64,000 bases of DNA from Emticicia aquatilis (lineage in GTDB: Bacteria > Bacteroidota > Bacteroidia > Cytophagales > Spirosomataceae). Shown here in pieces: positions 40,634-49,540 of the stretch. The DNA is taken from positions 558,001 to 622,000 of the forward strand of contig NZ_BMKK01000001.1 of the NCBI RefSeq assembly GCF_014644295.1, read 5' to 3'. Both the position numbers and the translations under genes were made by a program. The notes under the pieces are model-generated. The model worked only from the letters and a program-made list of their open reading frames with translations. It searched no databases and was not told the origin of the DNA. Within the stretch, counting starts at the first letter, position 1; each line of letters starts with the position of its first letter.

Positions 40634-43459
40634 TTATTTCTTGCTAAATGTATAAGCCACACCCAATGAATAAACTCTACCCGCTCTGTACGACTGAATC
40701 ACTTGGTCTTGATTAATGTCGAACTTGCCATCTTGGTTACCATCTTGAAGCACTAAGTTTCTGGCATTCAAAACATCAGTGATACCACCTTTCAAGACCA
40801 AATTTTTGCCAATTCCTTTCGAGAAAGTTACGTCAACAACGTTTCTTGGCATTTCGTACCAGTCTGGATATTGGTAGCCGTAGTTGTTACCTACTGCGTA
40901 GATACGCTTACCAATTACGTTATATAAAATATTGATTTGTAATTGTTTTTTGGCATCGTTATAACCCAAACCACCGTTGATTACGTAAGGAGATTGTCCT
41001 TGAAGTGGGCGATTATTCGATTGATTAGCGGCGATGTCAGAACTCAATTTTACACGGCTATAAATAAATGCTGCATTGAACGTAACATTGAGTTTGTTTA
41101 AGAACGGAGAGCTTGTTAGGCCTTCCAACGATTTGCGAGTTTCGAGTTCGATACCTGAGCTAAATGCACTGGCAGCATTGGCAAAGCTAAGGTTCGGGTT
41201 AGAGCCACTGGCAAATACAACCTCAATCGGATTTGTAAATTTCTTGTAGAAAGCTGCAATACTTACCACTTCGGCAGGTGTTGGATAAAACTCGTAGCGG
41301 AAGTCAACATTTTGTACTTGAGCATTTCTGAGGTTTGGATTTCCCGTGATATTACGGTTATTCACAAAATCATAGAACGAAAACGGAGCAATCTCACGGA
41401 ATTCTGGGCGGTTCAATGTTTGGCCATAAGCTACACGAAGCAATGATTTTTCCGAGAAATTATACGTAACGTTGGTCGATGGTAAAATGTTAGTTTTAGG
41501 GTTATTATACTTCAGTGGATTATTCACTAAATCGTAGCTATCTAATTTTTGTGTGTTGTTTTCTACTCTTACGCCAACAATAGCATTCAATTTTTTAGTC
41601 AGAGAATAATTTCCCGAAACATAATATGCCAATAATGTATTCTTTGCGGTATATGAATCATTCGGGTTTGTTTGTTCGTCAATTTTTACACCCGTTGTGT
41701 TGTTGATATTACCTGGTGCAAAGATTTGCTCGATTGGTAAACTTCCTATGTTAAAATTAGCACTACTTGCTTGTACATAACCTAAATTACGAGCATCAAA
41801 TTGGCGGTCTTTCAATTCATAATATACGCCAGCTTTCAATTCAAGTTCTTTGTTATCTTCTTTCTGAGCTGCTTTCTTCACCACAATTTTCTGTACTAAA
41901 TTTACACCTGCTGTATAAGAAGCCTCTGTCATTTGAATATTCGTACGGCCTAAATTGAAAGTCTGAGCCGAACCTTGTGGTACTAATAAAATCGGAGTTG
42001 TACCATCTAAATTGTATCTAAAACGCTTGTAATCAGGTTGGTCACGGTATGAATTATTATAACCTACTACCCAATCAATATTTGTTTTGTCTTTTACGAG
42101 TGTGTGTTTTCCAACCAATTGACCCGAATAAATACCACGATAAACTTGGTCGAATGAACGGATATTCCATTTATTACCACTATCAAAACCTGTACGGTTC
42201 ACAAACTGTCCGTTGCTTAATTGATTGAAAAGGTTTTTAAATTCAATCGTATTTTTTTCGTTCAATCTAAATGCCCAGTTGTGTAGCACACCCAAACGAA
42301 CAGCGTGAGTATATTGCTTATCGTTGAAGTTGAAAACCTCGCCCGCTTCGCCATTTTTCATGATTTGACTAAATTCGTAGTCATTACGTTGCATTTCAAA
42401 GTTTGTATAGCTATTGCTATAATTTACGGCCGAAAAATTACCGATTTTAAGTTCACCTTTCTGAATTTTAAAACCACCAGTCATCGAAAAACGGAGGTCA
42501 GGAAGAGCTTTTGACTGTAATGGAGTCCAGTTGTTTTTCAACATCTGACCAATTTGTGCCAAACGGTCAGCACCAGCATTGATGATGTCGGCTTTAGTAG
42601 CAGGGAAATATTTTGGTAAATCGCTGTATCCATCGTTGAAACCTGTCCAATAGTTAGCACCGTGTTGTGGCTCGTAGAAATCTTTGCTTGTTGTACCTTC
42701 ACGGTACGAACCACCCATATCAACTGTCAAGAAATTTTGGTCAGGAATACTCTTTGTGAAGATTTTCACAACACCACCCGAAAACTCGGCAGGAAGTTCA
42801 GCAGCTGGACTTTTGAAAACTAAAATACGGTCGATTTGATTACTCGGAATGATGTCGAACGAGAATGAACGCACATCAGTTTCCATTGAAGGCGTAAATA
42901 CATTATTCAACATTACTGTATTATAACGCTCATTTAAACCTCTAATATTAATGAAGCGATTACCGAAGATTGTTACACCCGGAACACGCTTAACTACCTC
43001 AGCAGCGTTGCGGTCAAGTGTTTTACCGATTTGAGCAGAAGAAATACCACTCACAACCATTTGAGATGCCTTAATTTCGGAAATCACCGAAACCTCAGTT
43101 CCTGTGATGCGGTTAGCTACAACTTTTACTTCTTGTAGTACCACTTTATCTTCTTGAATCGTAGTATTGATTTCAATTACCTTATCGGCTTCTACGTTTA
43201 TTTCGATTTCTTTAGTTTTATACGAAACATAAGAAATAACAACTTTTTTCTTACCTACTGGTACTTTGGCAATCGAAAAGAAACCATTGATATCAGTAGC
43301 AGCTCCGAGAGTCGAGCCATCTATTTTTACAGTTGCTCCGATGATGTCTTCATCAGTTGCAGCATCTTTGATTGTTCCACGAACAACCCCGTTTTGGGCA
43401 AAAGAAATAATTGAGAAAAGAAAAAAGAATAGAAACGAGACTTTAAATTTGGAGTTCAT
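40634..43459 (-). CDS. TonB-dependent outer membrane receptor
   Basis: 941 residues. The signal peptide VSFLFFFLFSIISFAQ is followed by a carboxypeptidase-regulatory-like domain (GVVRGTIKDAATDEDIIGAT), a plug domain (about 120-235) with VVKRVPGVTIFGNRFINIRG and LNNVFTPSMETDVRSF, and a beta-barrel ending VYSLGVAYTFSKK. It is shorter than SusC and lacks the SusC-type plug signature, so a non-polysaccharide cargo is possible. It is upstream of the beta-helix lipoprotein and downstream of GDPD. A GACCTTTGCA motif sits 55 bp upstream. A role in uptake of phosphorus compounds is inferred from neighbours only. Confidence 0.92.
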   Translation of the reverse strand: MNSKFKVSFLFFFLFSIISFAQNGVVRGTIKDAATDEDIIGATVKIDGSTLGAATDINGFFSIAKVPVGKKKVVISYVSYKTKEIEINVEADKVIEINTTIQEDKVVLQEVKVVANRITGTEVSVISEIKASQMVVSGISSAQIGKTLDRNAAEVVKRVPGVTIFGNRFINIRGLNERYNTVMLNNVFTPSMETDVRSFSFDIIPSNQIDRILVFKSPAAELPAEFSGGVVKIFTKSIPDQNFLTVDMGGSYREGTTSKDFYEPQHGANYWTGFNDGYSDLPKYFPATKADIINAGADRLAQIGQMLKNNWTPLQSKALPDLRFSMTGGFKIQKGELKIGNFSAVNYSNSYTNFEMQRNDYEFSQIMKNGEAGEVFNFNDKQYTHAVRLGVLHNWAFRLNEKNTIEFKNLFNQLSNGQFVNRTGFDSGNKWNIRSFDQVYRGIYSGQLVGKHTLVKDKTNIDWVVGYNNSYRDQPDYKRFRYNLDGTTPILLVPQGSAQTFNLGRTNIQMTEASYTAGVNLVQKIVVKKAAQKEDNKELELKAGVYYELKDRQFDARNLGYVQASSANFNIGSLPIEQIFAPGNINNTTGVKIDEQTNPNDSYTAKNTLLAYYVSGNYSLTKKLNAIVGVRVENNTQKLDSYDLVNNPLKYNNPKTNILPSTNVTYNFSEKSLLRVAYGQTLNRPEFREIAPFSFYDFVNNRNITGNPNLRNAQVQNVDFRYEFYPTPAEVVSIAAFYKKFTNPIEVVFASGSNPNLSFANAASAFSSGIELETRKSLEGLTSSPFLNKLNVTFNAAFIYSRVKLSSDIAANQSNNRPLQGQSPYVINGGLGYNDAKKQLQINILYNVIGKRIYAVGNNYGYQYPDWYEMPRNVVDVTFSKGIGKNLVLKGGITDVLNARNLVLQDGNQDGKFDINQDQVIQSYRAGRVYSLGVAYTFSKK

Positions 43460-43513
43460 AATTGATATTGGTGTAAATAACCTTTATACGATTTGGTGTA
43501 TCTTATTTTCGAC

Positions 43514-43523
43514 TGCAAAGGTC
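43514..43523 (-). promoter_or_regulatory. putative -7 region of the TonB receptor gene
   Basis: On the minus strand this is GACCTTTGCA, identical to the 10-mer upstream of susC (32806-32815) and close to the TAnnTTTG -7 consensus. Confidence 0.35.
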
Positions 43524-43591
43524 TGAATCCAATGTTAACTAATTGTTAAGTCAATGTTACGAGTTAATTATGATTATGAAAACGAGTACTT

Positions 43592-44392
43592 CTACCTAAG
43601 GTTTCTCTTCGATAAATACTCAAGCAATTCTTTGGGCTTATCAGTCTGTAAAGCCCTGATATTAAATCCAATAGCAGTCTCCCAACCTTGTGGAGTATCA
43701 TCATCGCCCAGTGTATCGAGCCAAATTGGAATATTAATTTCGGTGAGTTTTTGAATAATTTCTGGTGAATATGTTTTGACATTTCCATCTAAAACCGATG
43801 CAGGAAAGCTCAAAACAAAGGCTTCAAACTCGAAAGGTGATTTGATATTTGAAGAGGGACTCGTAATGACGGGAATCGTTGGAGCGAGTTTTTTCCATTG
43901 AAAAATCTGCTGTGGCGAACAATAAACCACTACCCGCTCACGCATTTGGTATTTGTCCAACATACCGATAATTTTTTCGGGGTCGGCGTCTTTAATATCC
44001 AAATACAGATTTATTTTTCCCTTTGCTTCCATCAGAAACGAAGAGAAAGTTGGCGGAGAAATTTCGGTGCCTTTAATTTTCAAGTTTCTAAAATCAACTG
44101 TTGAAGTAGCCGAAACTTTACCTTTGCCATCGGTTGTTCGTTCGAGGTTTGCATCGTGCATTACTACTGGCACACCTTCGAGCGTCGTTCTGATATCAAC
44201 CTCCACATAATCTACCCCCAATTCGATGGCTTTTCGGAGCGATTCTAAGGTGTTTTCGGGAGCATCGACATGAAAACCCCGATGGGCTATCACAATAAAT
44301 GGATGATTCGTTTTCGGAAAAACAGTTTTTGACTGTGCAAATACAACACTCGGAAGCACCAAGAGTAATATTTTGATAATGAAACATTTCAT
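43592..44392 (-). CDS. exported glycerophosphodiester phosphodiesterase
   Basis: 266 residues with signal peptide IIKILLLVLPSVVFAQ. The GDPD catalytic set is complete: AHRG (His37, Arg38), PENT (Glu46, Asn47), VEVD (Glu64, Asp66) and MHD (His79), followed by the small GDPD-insertion ERTTDGKGKV. It hydrolyses glycerophosphodiesters to glycerol-3-phosphate and an alcohol, in the periplasm or outside the cell. It precedes the TonB receptor gene by 132 bp. A TAACTTTG -7 candidate lies at 44418-44425. It fits a phosphorus-scavenging context. Confidence 0.93.
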   Translation of the reverse strand: MKCFIIKILLLVLPSVVFAQSKTVFPKTNHPFIVIAHRGFHVDAPENTLESLRKAIELGVDYVEVDIRTTLEGVPVVMHDANLERTTDGKGKVSATSTVDFRNLKIKGTEISPPTFSSFLMEAKGKINLYLDIKDADPEKIIGMLDKYQMRERVVVYCSPQQIFQWKKLAPTIPVITSPSSNIKSPFEFEAFVLSFPASVLDGNVKTYSPEIIQKLTEINIPIWLDTLGDDDTPQGWETAIGFNIRALQTDKPKELLEYLSKRNLR

Positions 44393-44417
44393 GGTTTAGG
44401 TCGATTTTTAAAACCCT

Positions 44418-44425
44418 CAAAGTTA
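44418..44425 (-). promoter_or_regulatory. putative -7 box for the GDPD gene
   Basis: On the minus strand this reads TAACTTTG (TAnnTTTG), 26 bp before the start codon. No TTG is seen at the -33 spacing. Confidence 0.4.
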
Positions 44426-44654
44426 CACACCTGCAACTTCGGCGACCTTGTGTCTGAGGTTATGAATTTGTTAAGTTTCGATAAAAATTGCACCTAAAAG
44501 AGTAATAATTGTATTATAATAGGTTTTTCGGATTTCGGCCAAACATTTTAAAAAACTAAAGATTTTTCAAACATTTTGGCTTAATTTTGGGGATAATTTG
44601 AGCGTAGAGAAATACGCTATCTACTTTATCAGCAATAAATTAAATAGTACAACA

Positions 44655-46142
44655 GTGGAAATCATACACGAAAAAAACCTCGGAACTAAGCAAAAGGCAT
44701 TGCGTATCAATATGAATAAGCAAATCTATGGTAGCTTTGCTGAAATCGGTGCTGGACAAGATGTAGCCGCCAACTTCTTCAAGGCGGGCGGTGCTTCAAA
44801 AACTATTGCGAAAACGATGTCGGCCTACGACATGACTTTCTCAGATGCCATCTACGGAGTCATGGAAAACGGGCGTTATGTATGCGAGCCTCGACTCATG
44901 AGTATGCTCGACCACGAATACGGACTTTTGATTGAGCGTTTGGGCGAAAAACGTGGCAATGACTCTACCTTCTTTGCTTTTTCAGATACCGTTGCGGCTC
45001 TCAATTATCATAAAAACAACGATGCTCACGGCTGGATGGGCGTAAGATTTCAGCTCACACCGCACGGCGAATACAACGATATTATCTTGCACGTAAAAAT
45101 GCTCGATAACGATAGCATTCTCCAACAACAAGCACTCGGAACGCTGGGCGTAAACTTAATGTATGGTTGTTTTTTTTATAACCAAGACCCCGAAATTCTA
45201 TTGTTATCGTTGATGGATGACCTCGCACCCGACCGAATCCAGATTGATATGATTCGTTTTGAAGGGCCTGACTTCAAGCACGTCGATAATCGTTTGATGA
45301 GCTTACATTTAGTGAAGTACGGTTTCTCGGACATTGCACTTTTTGGTGCCGATGGCAAAAACTTGCAGCCTTCAGAAGTACTTTTCCGCAAGCACGCTTT
45401 GGTTTTGCGTGGGCGTTTCCGTCCGCTCGTAAACGTACATTTGGATATGCTCGCCAACGGAAAGAAACAATTTATGCGTGAGCCAGATGTGGATAAAGAA
45501 CGAGTAGTGGTGCTTTCAGAAATTACGCTGCAAGGCTTACAAAGAGATGATGCCGAAATCGACGAAAAAGATTTCCTCGACCGTGTAGATATTCTCTGCT
45601 CGATGGGGCAAATGGTGATGATTTCGAACTACCAAGAATACTATAAATTGGTGGCGTATTTATCGAAAATCACGAAATTGAAGATGGGTCTGATTATTGG
45701 CTATCCAAACCTACAATATATTTTCGAGGAAGAACATTACAAAGACCTCCCAGGTGGAATTTTGGAATCGTTTGCCACACTTTTCAGTCGAAACCTCAAA
45801 CTTTTCGTTTATCCAACCTACCAAAACAACAATATCATGAACTGCATGAGGTTTAATCCACCAATGCACTTGATTGATTTGTATCGTTATCTGATTGCCA
45901 ATAATAAAATCGAAGATATTCATCATTACAACGAGGCTAATATGAATATCAATACCAATAAAACGCTTGAATTAATCAAAAGTGGTGAGGAAGGCTGGGA
46001 AGAAAACGTGCCTGATGAAGTAATAAAAATGATTAAAGACCGTTGTCTATTTGGTTTCCCATGTGTAGTTATTCCGGGAGTGCCGGGGCCTGCACACGCC
46101 AAAGAAAACCAAGAAGTAGCCATCGAAACAGATGATGTATAA
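44655..46142 (+). CDS. conserved protein of unknown function (often misnamed nicotinate-nucleotide adenylyltransferase)
   Basis: About 495 residues if the GTG at 44655 is used (MEIIHEKNLGTKQKAL). A TTG at 44598 and an ATG at 44712 are alternatives, but 44598 would fall within 10 bp of a TAATTTTG -7 box at 44582-44589. Landmarks are INMNKQIYGSFAEIGAGQDV, FFKAGGASKTIAKTMSAYDM, FFAFSDTVAAL, HGWMGVRFQLTPHGEYNDI, LMYGCFFYNQDPE and IPGVPGPAHAKEN. Relatives are conserved in Bacteroidetes and other phyla and, from memory, carry misleading names. No HxxH nucleotidyltransferase motif or TonB features are visible. It has no signal peptide. It is followed 44 bp downstream by an exported Ig-like protein. 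Confidence 0.78.
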   Translation: MEIIHEKNLGTKQKALRINMNKQIYGSFAEIGAGQDVAANFFKAGGASKTIAKTMSAYDMTFSDAIYGVMENGRYVCEPRLMSMLDHEYGLLIERLGEKRGNDSTFFAFSDTVAALNYHKNNDAHGWMGVRFQLTPHGEYNDIILHVKMLDNDSILQQQALGTLGVNLMYGCFFYNQDPEILLLSLMDDLAPDRIQIDMIRFEGPDFKHVDNRLMSLHLVKYGFSDIALFGADGKNLQPSEVLFRKHALVLRGRFRPLVNVHLDMLANGKKQFMREPDVDKERVVVLSEITLQGLQRDDAEIDEKDFLDRVDILCSMGQMVMISNYQEYYKLVAYLSKITKLKMGLIIGYPNLQYIFEEEHYKDLPGGILESFATLFSRNLKLFVYPTYQNNNIMNCMRFNPPMHLIDLYRYLIANNKIEDIHHYNEANMNINTNKTLELIKSGEEGWEENVPDEVIKMIKDRCLFGFPCVVIPGVPGPAHAKENQEVAIETDDV

Positions 46143-46186
46143 ATGTGGCAATTACACTTGCTAATTTGTAAAAATCAACAACAAAA

Positions 46187-47755
46187 ATGAAATTTAAAAT
46201 CCTGACAATTAGTATATTAGTATTTTTTTCGTACCAAATATTTGCACAAGAAACACCCAAAATATTACTACCAGCAGGAAAAGAATGGACTCAACTCAAA
46301 GAAGGGTCTGAGGTTTCTTTTGAACTAAAAGTAGAAGGAAAAAATTGCGAAAAATTCCGTTTCACGATTCCCCAAGGTAAACTCGACGGCATGGCTTTCG
46401 ACTCACTCGGGCGATTTACGTGGACTCCCCCCTATTCGATGGTCGATAGGCTCGATTCTTATAAATTCCAGCAGGTAATCTTCGAGGCAAAGTGCGATTC
46501 TACCAACGAAACCATTTCTTCAAAAGTCGAATTTCGTATTCAGCACGTCAATCGTAGCCCTGTGATTCGAGATTTGAAGCCTTTTTATGTACAGTATAAT
46601 ACCAATAATGTCTATAAAATCGACCGTGACTTTGTGTATGACGAAGACAATGACCCGATTGTAGTGATTCCATCATTTGAGTCGATGCCCGAAGGAATGA
46701 AAATGACTTCGCAGGGCGAAATCTCGTGGTCGCCGTCATTGACACAATTCAAGAAGTTAAAAGACAAAACACTCGATGGAAATCCGATGTTTTTGGAGTT
46801 TTATGTAGAAGACCAACCCGCTAAAACACAATCGAAAGGGCGTTTGAAAATCGAAGCCACTCAAATTGATTTACCGCCCGAAATTGTGGTTGTGCCGAAA
46901 GATAATGTTTTCAAGATAAAAGAAAATCAGACCATCAATATTCGATTCTATCTATCAGACCCCAACGGCGATGATGATATTCAAGAATTTGACTTTCTGA
47001 CTGATAATCCGAACGTTAGCAAGAAAAATTTAATCAAAAATACCTCTAATCAATACGAGTTTACGTGGCAACCTGGCTATGATTTTGTGAAAGACCCACT
47101 CGACTCGCTCGGCTTTAACATCGACTTTTTTGTGTTGGATAAAACAAAAAAACGTGATGTGAAAACCATCAGATTCGTGGTAAAAAATGCCATCAACGAA
47201 GCTGAAACTGACTTGAAACTATATAATTTGTATCGTGGTACGCTCCTACGTGGTTGGGAATTGCTCGAACAAATGAAAGAGAAAGAAGACGAACTCAAAA
47301 AAGCCTATATCAGAGCAAAAAAAGGCAAGAAAAACCGCTCGGTTATCAATGCTTCGCTCGGTGCAACCACGAGTTTATCATCGGTTTTTGTGCCAAAAGA
47401 TAAACCCGACCAACAACGTCTAATTTCGACATTGGGTGGTACGACCGTATTAACCATCGGTACGCTCGAAGCTACCGAAGTAATTGGTCGCTCGATGAAA
47501 GACATTATCGACCGCCTCAATTATATCATCGAAAAGAAGAATGAATTGCAAAGCAAAGGCGATATTTTTGCTCGTGATTTTGCTCTAAAATCGTCTCGTC
47601 GTGGGCCAGATTTTATCAGAAAAGTTGATGATTTTATGAATGTTATGAGCTTAAAAGGCTTAGTAGTACTTGATTTAGATGCCGCTTGGGAACCAAAAAA
47701 TAAAGCAACCGACGCCAATATCAAGAAAGTATTCAAAGATTTTAATGCTGAATAA
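46187..47755 (+). CDS. exported protein with cadherin/Ig-like domains
   Basis: 522 residues. The signal peptide ILTISILVFFSYQIFAQ is followed by two or three beta-sandwich-like units. One carries KLDGMAFDSLGRFTWTPPYS, another PEGMKMTSQGEISWSPSLTQ and the third DFLTDNPNVSKKN / YEFTWQPGYDF, which recall putative Ig domains of the cadherin-like type. The C-terminal 180 residues are helical and basic (LEQMKEKEDELKKAYIRAKK) with a glycine-rich segment and no sorting signal. A cell-envelope structural role is possible. It is probably cotranscribed with the upstream conserved protein and the NTF2-like gene 31 bp downstream. Confidence 0.72.
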   Translation: MKFKILTISILVFFSYQIFAQETPKILLPAGKEWTQLKEGSEVSFELKVEGKNCEKFRFTIPQGKLDGMAFDSLGRFTWTPPYSMVDRLDSYKFQQVIFEAKCDSTNETISSKVEFRIQHVNRSPVIRDLKPFYVQYNTNNVYKIDRDFVYDEDNDPIVVIPSFESMPEGMKMTSQGEISWSPSLTQFKKLKDKTLDGNPMFLEFYVEDQPAKTQSKGRLKIEATQIDLPPEIVVVPKDNVFKIKENQTINIRFYLSDPNGDDDIQEFDFLTDNPNVSKKNLIKNTSNQYEFTWQPGYDFVKDPLDSLGFNIDFFVLDKTKKRDVKTIRFVVKNAINEAETDLKLYNLYRGTLLRGWELLEQMKEKEDELKKAYIRAKKGKKNRSVINASLGATTSLSSVFVPKDKPDQQRLISTLGGTTVLTIGTLEATEVIGRSMKDIIDRLNYIIEKKNELQSKGDIFARDFALKSSRRGPDFIRKVDDFMNVMSLKGLVVLDLDAAWEPKNKATDANIKKVFKDFNAE

Positions 47756-47786
47756 TACTCATCAACAACAAAAATAAAATAATGAT

Positions 47787-48245
47787 ATGAAGGGATTCTT
47801 CAAGAGGCTGTTGCTATCATTTTTATTCATGCAAAGTAGTAATATAGTTTTTGGTCAGACCAAACAAGATAGTTTAGCTATCAAACAAGCCGCACTTGAC
47901 TACATAGAATCGCAGCATAAGCCTAATCCAAGCCAAATGGAAAGGACTTTACACCCAAGAATGGTGAAGCGAACTTTTTGGAAAGACAAAGCAACAGGTA
48001 AAGACTATGTACGTGAAACAACTACGGAATCAATGGTGCTTTTGGCCGAAAGTTATAACCGAAATGGAGATAAATTTCCGAGTTCGCCCAAAAAAGAAGT
48101 GCTTTTACTTGATGTTTCGGAGCGTACTGCCTCAGTAAAATTAATAGCCGACGAATGGATTGATTATATGCACATTGTTAAGATAAACGGTTCTTGGAAA
48201 ATAATTAATGTGCTTTGGCAGTATAAAGACACCAAACAGCATTAA
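47787..48245 (+). CDS. exported NTF2-like (lumazine-binding-like) protein
   Basis: 152 residues with signal peptide LLLSFLFMQSSNIVFGQ. The mature protein has an NTF2-like fold: KQAALDYIESQHKPNPSQME, RTLHPRMVKRTFWKDKA, EVLLLDVSERTASVKLIAD, then DYMHIVKINGSWKIINVLWQ, as in the Lumazine_bd_2 (PF12893) group. The function is unknown. It ends the short operon and is followed by a strong terminator at 48276-48308. Confidence 0.82.
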   Translation: MKGFFKRLLLSFLFMQSSNIVFGQTKQDSLAIKQAALDYIESQHKPNPSQMERTLHPRMVKRTFWKDKATGKDYVRETTTESMVLLAESYNRNGDKFPSSPKKEVLLLDVSERTASVKLIADEWIDYMHIVKINGSWKIINVLWQYKDTKQH

Positions 48246-48275
48246 TTAGACCCGATTGAAATTTTATTATTCTGT

Positions 48276-48308
48276 AAAAAACTTCAAAAGCAATTTGAAG
48301 TTTTTTTT
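48276..48308 (+). terminator. rho-independent terminator
   Basis: ACTTCAAA (48281-48288) and TTTGAAGT (48294-48301) form a stem extended by flanking A and T runs, followed by a long T tract. It ends the 44.6-48.2 kb transcript. Confidence 0.85.
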
Positions 48309-48399
48309 GTTTACCGTTTATCCAAATTTCTACCAAAAAATCAAATTTTAGCATAGTTTTGCTCAAAAAACCTTAGTTTCCTACAAAAAATTATCAGCT

Positions 48400-49533
48400 A
48401 TGCTTTACAAAAAACTACTTTCTAAACAATTCTCATTGATTGTTTTGGGAGCTTTGCTTGCTATGGGCAAAGTCTCGGCTCAAGCCATCAGGATTCCTCA
48501 GAACACCAATTTCCCAAGTTCGATTGGTCGAACGGTTGGGGCAACTACCATCGAAATCAAATATAATTCGCCTGGAGTAAAAGGTCGAGAAGGAAAAATC
48601 TGGGGAACAGATATTGCACCTTATGGCTTTACGGTGCTGGGTTACGGCTCAAACGTGCAGTCGCCGTGGCGAGCAGGGGCCGACGAATCCACAACAATTT
48701 CGTTTTCGACTGATGTAAAAGTTAATGGCAAACCACTTCCAGCGGGAAAATATGCACTTTTCATGGCAGTTTATGCCGATTCATGTACTTTAATTTTCAA
48801 TAAAAATACCGATGGTTGGGGTAGTTATTTTTACAGAGCCGACTTAGATGTTTTACGAGTAAAAACCATTCAGCAGAAAAATCAGCCAAATCTTCAAGAA
48901 CGACTTATTTATAGTTTTGCCAATCAAACGGCCGAATCGGTAGAAGTAGCTTTAGAATGGGAACGTTGGAAGATACCGTTTAAAGTTGAAGTTGATTTGA
49001 AAAAAACTACTTTGGCCGATATTCGCCGACAAATGAGCGGTGCGATTGGTTTTGACCCCGCCAGCTTAGAAGCGGCCGCAACGTGGTGTTTGATGAACGA
49101 TTTGAATTATGAAGAAGCACTAAACTGGATAAATTCGGCCAGCGACCCAAATTTGGGTGGTGTAAATGGTTTCCGAACACTTTCTACGAAATCGAAATTG
49201 CTTGAAAAATTGGGCAAAACAGCCGAATCTGCTAAAGTTTGGAATGAAGCCATTGAAAAAGCCACCGTAATGGAACTCCATTCTTATGGCCGACAACTTT
49301 TGGCACAAAAGAAAACCAAAGAAGCAATGGCCATTTTTGAAAGTAATTACAAGAAAAACAATGGTGCATGGCCCACAAATGCAGGTCTGATGCGAGGTTA
49401 TTCGGCCGCTGGCGACTTGAAAAAGGCCCTCGAACACGCAAAAATTGCTCTAACTCAAGCCCCAGACGAAACAAATAAAAAATTTATCGAATCAGCTATT
49501 AAACAATTAGAAGCAGGACAAGCTTTGAATTAA
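48400..49533 (+). CDS. DUF2911 domain protein with C-terminal TPR region, exported
   Basis: 377 residues. The signal peptide (about 1-27, ending KVSAQA) precedes DUF2911 (about 30-200), with PSSIGRTVGATTIEIKYNSP, GREGKIWGTDIAPYGFTVLG and FSTDVKVNGKPLPAGKYALF. The C-terminal 150 residues form TPR-like helices: LDKTAESAKVWNEAIEKAT and DLKKALEHAKIALTQAPDE. DUF2911 proteins are common exported proteins of unknown function in Bacteroidetes. The Arr-like gene begins 7 bp downstream, so the two form one operon. Confidence 0.87.
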   Translation: MLYKKLLSKQFSLIVLGALLAMGKVSAQAIRIPQNTNFPSSIGRTVGATTIEIKYNSPGVKGREGKIWGTDIAPYGFTVLGYGSNVQSPWRAGADESTTISFSTDVKVNGKPLPAGKYALFMAVYADSCTLIFNKNTDGWGSYFYRADLDVLRVKTIQQKNQPNLQERLIYSFANQTAESVEVALEWERWKIPFKVEVDLKKTTLADIRRQMSGAIGFDPASLEAAATWCLMNDLNYEEALNWINSASDPNLGGVNGFRTLSTKSKLLEKLGKTAESAKVWNEAIEKATVMELHSYGRQLLAQKKTKEAMAIFESNYKKNNGAWPTNAGLMRGYSAAGDLKKALEHAKIALTQAPDETNKKFIESAIKQLEAGQALN

Positions 49534-49540
49534 TCAACAA

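Noticed and set aside
44598-44654. TTG start at 44598 for the conserved 495-residue protein
   Set aside because: A good -7 box ends at 44589, which would place transcription start at or after the TTG, and the extra residues are not of the conserved type. GTG 44655 or ATG 44712 is preferred.
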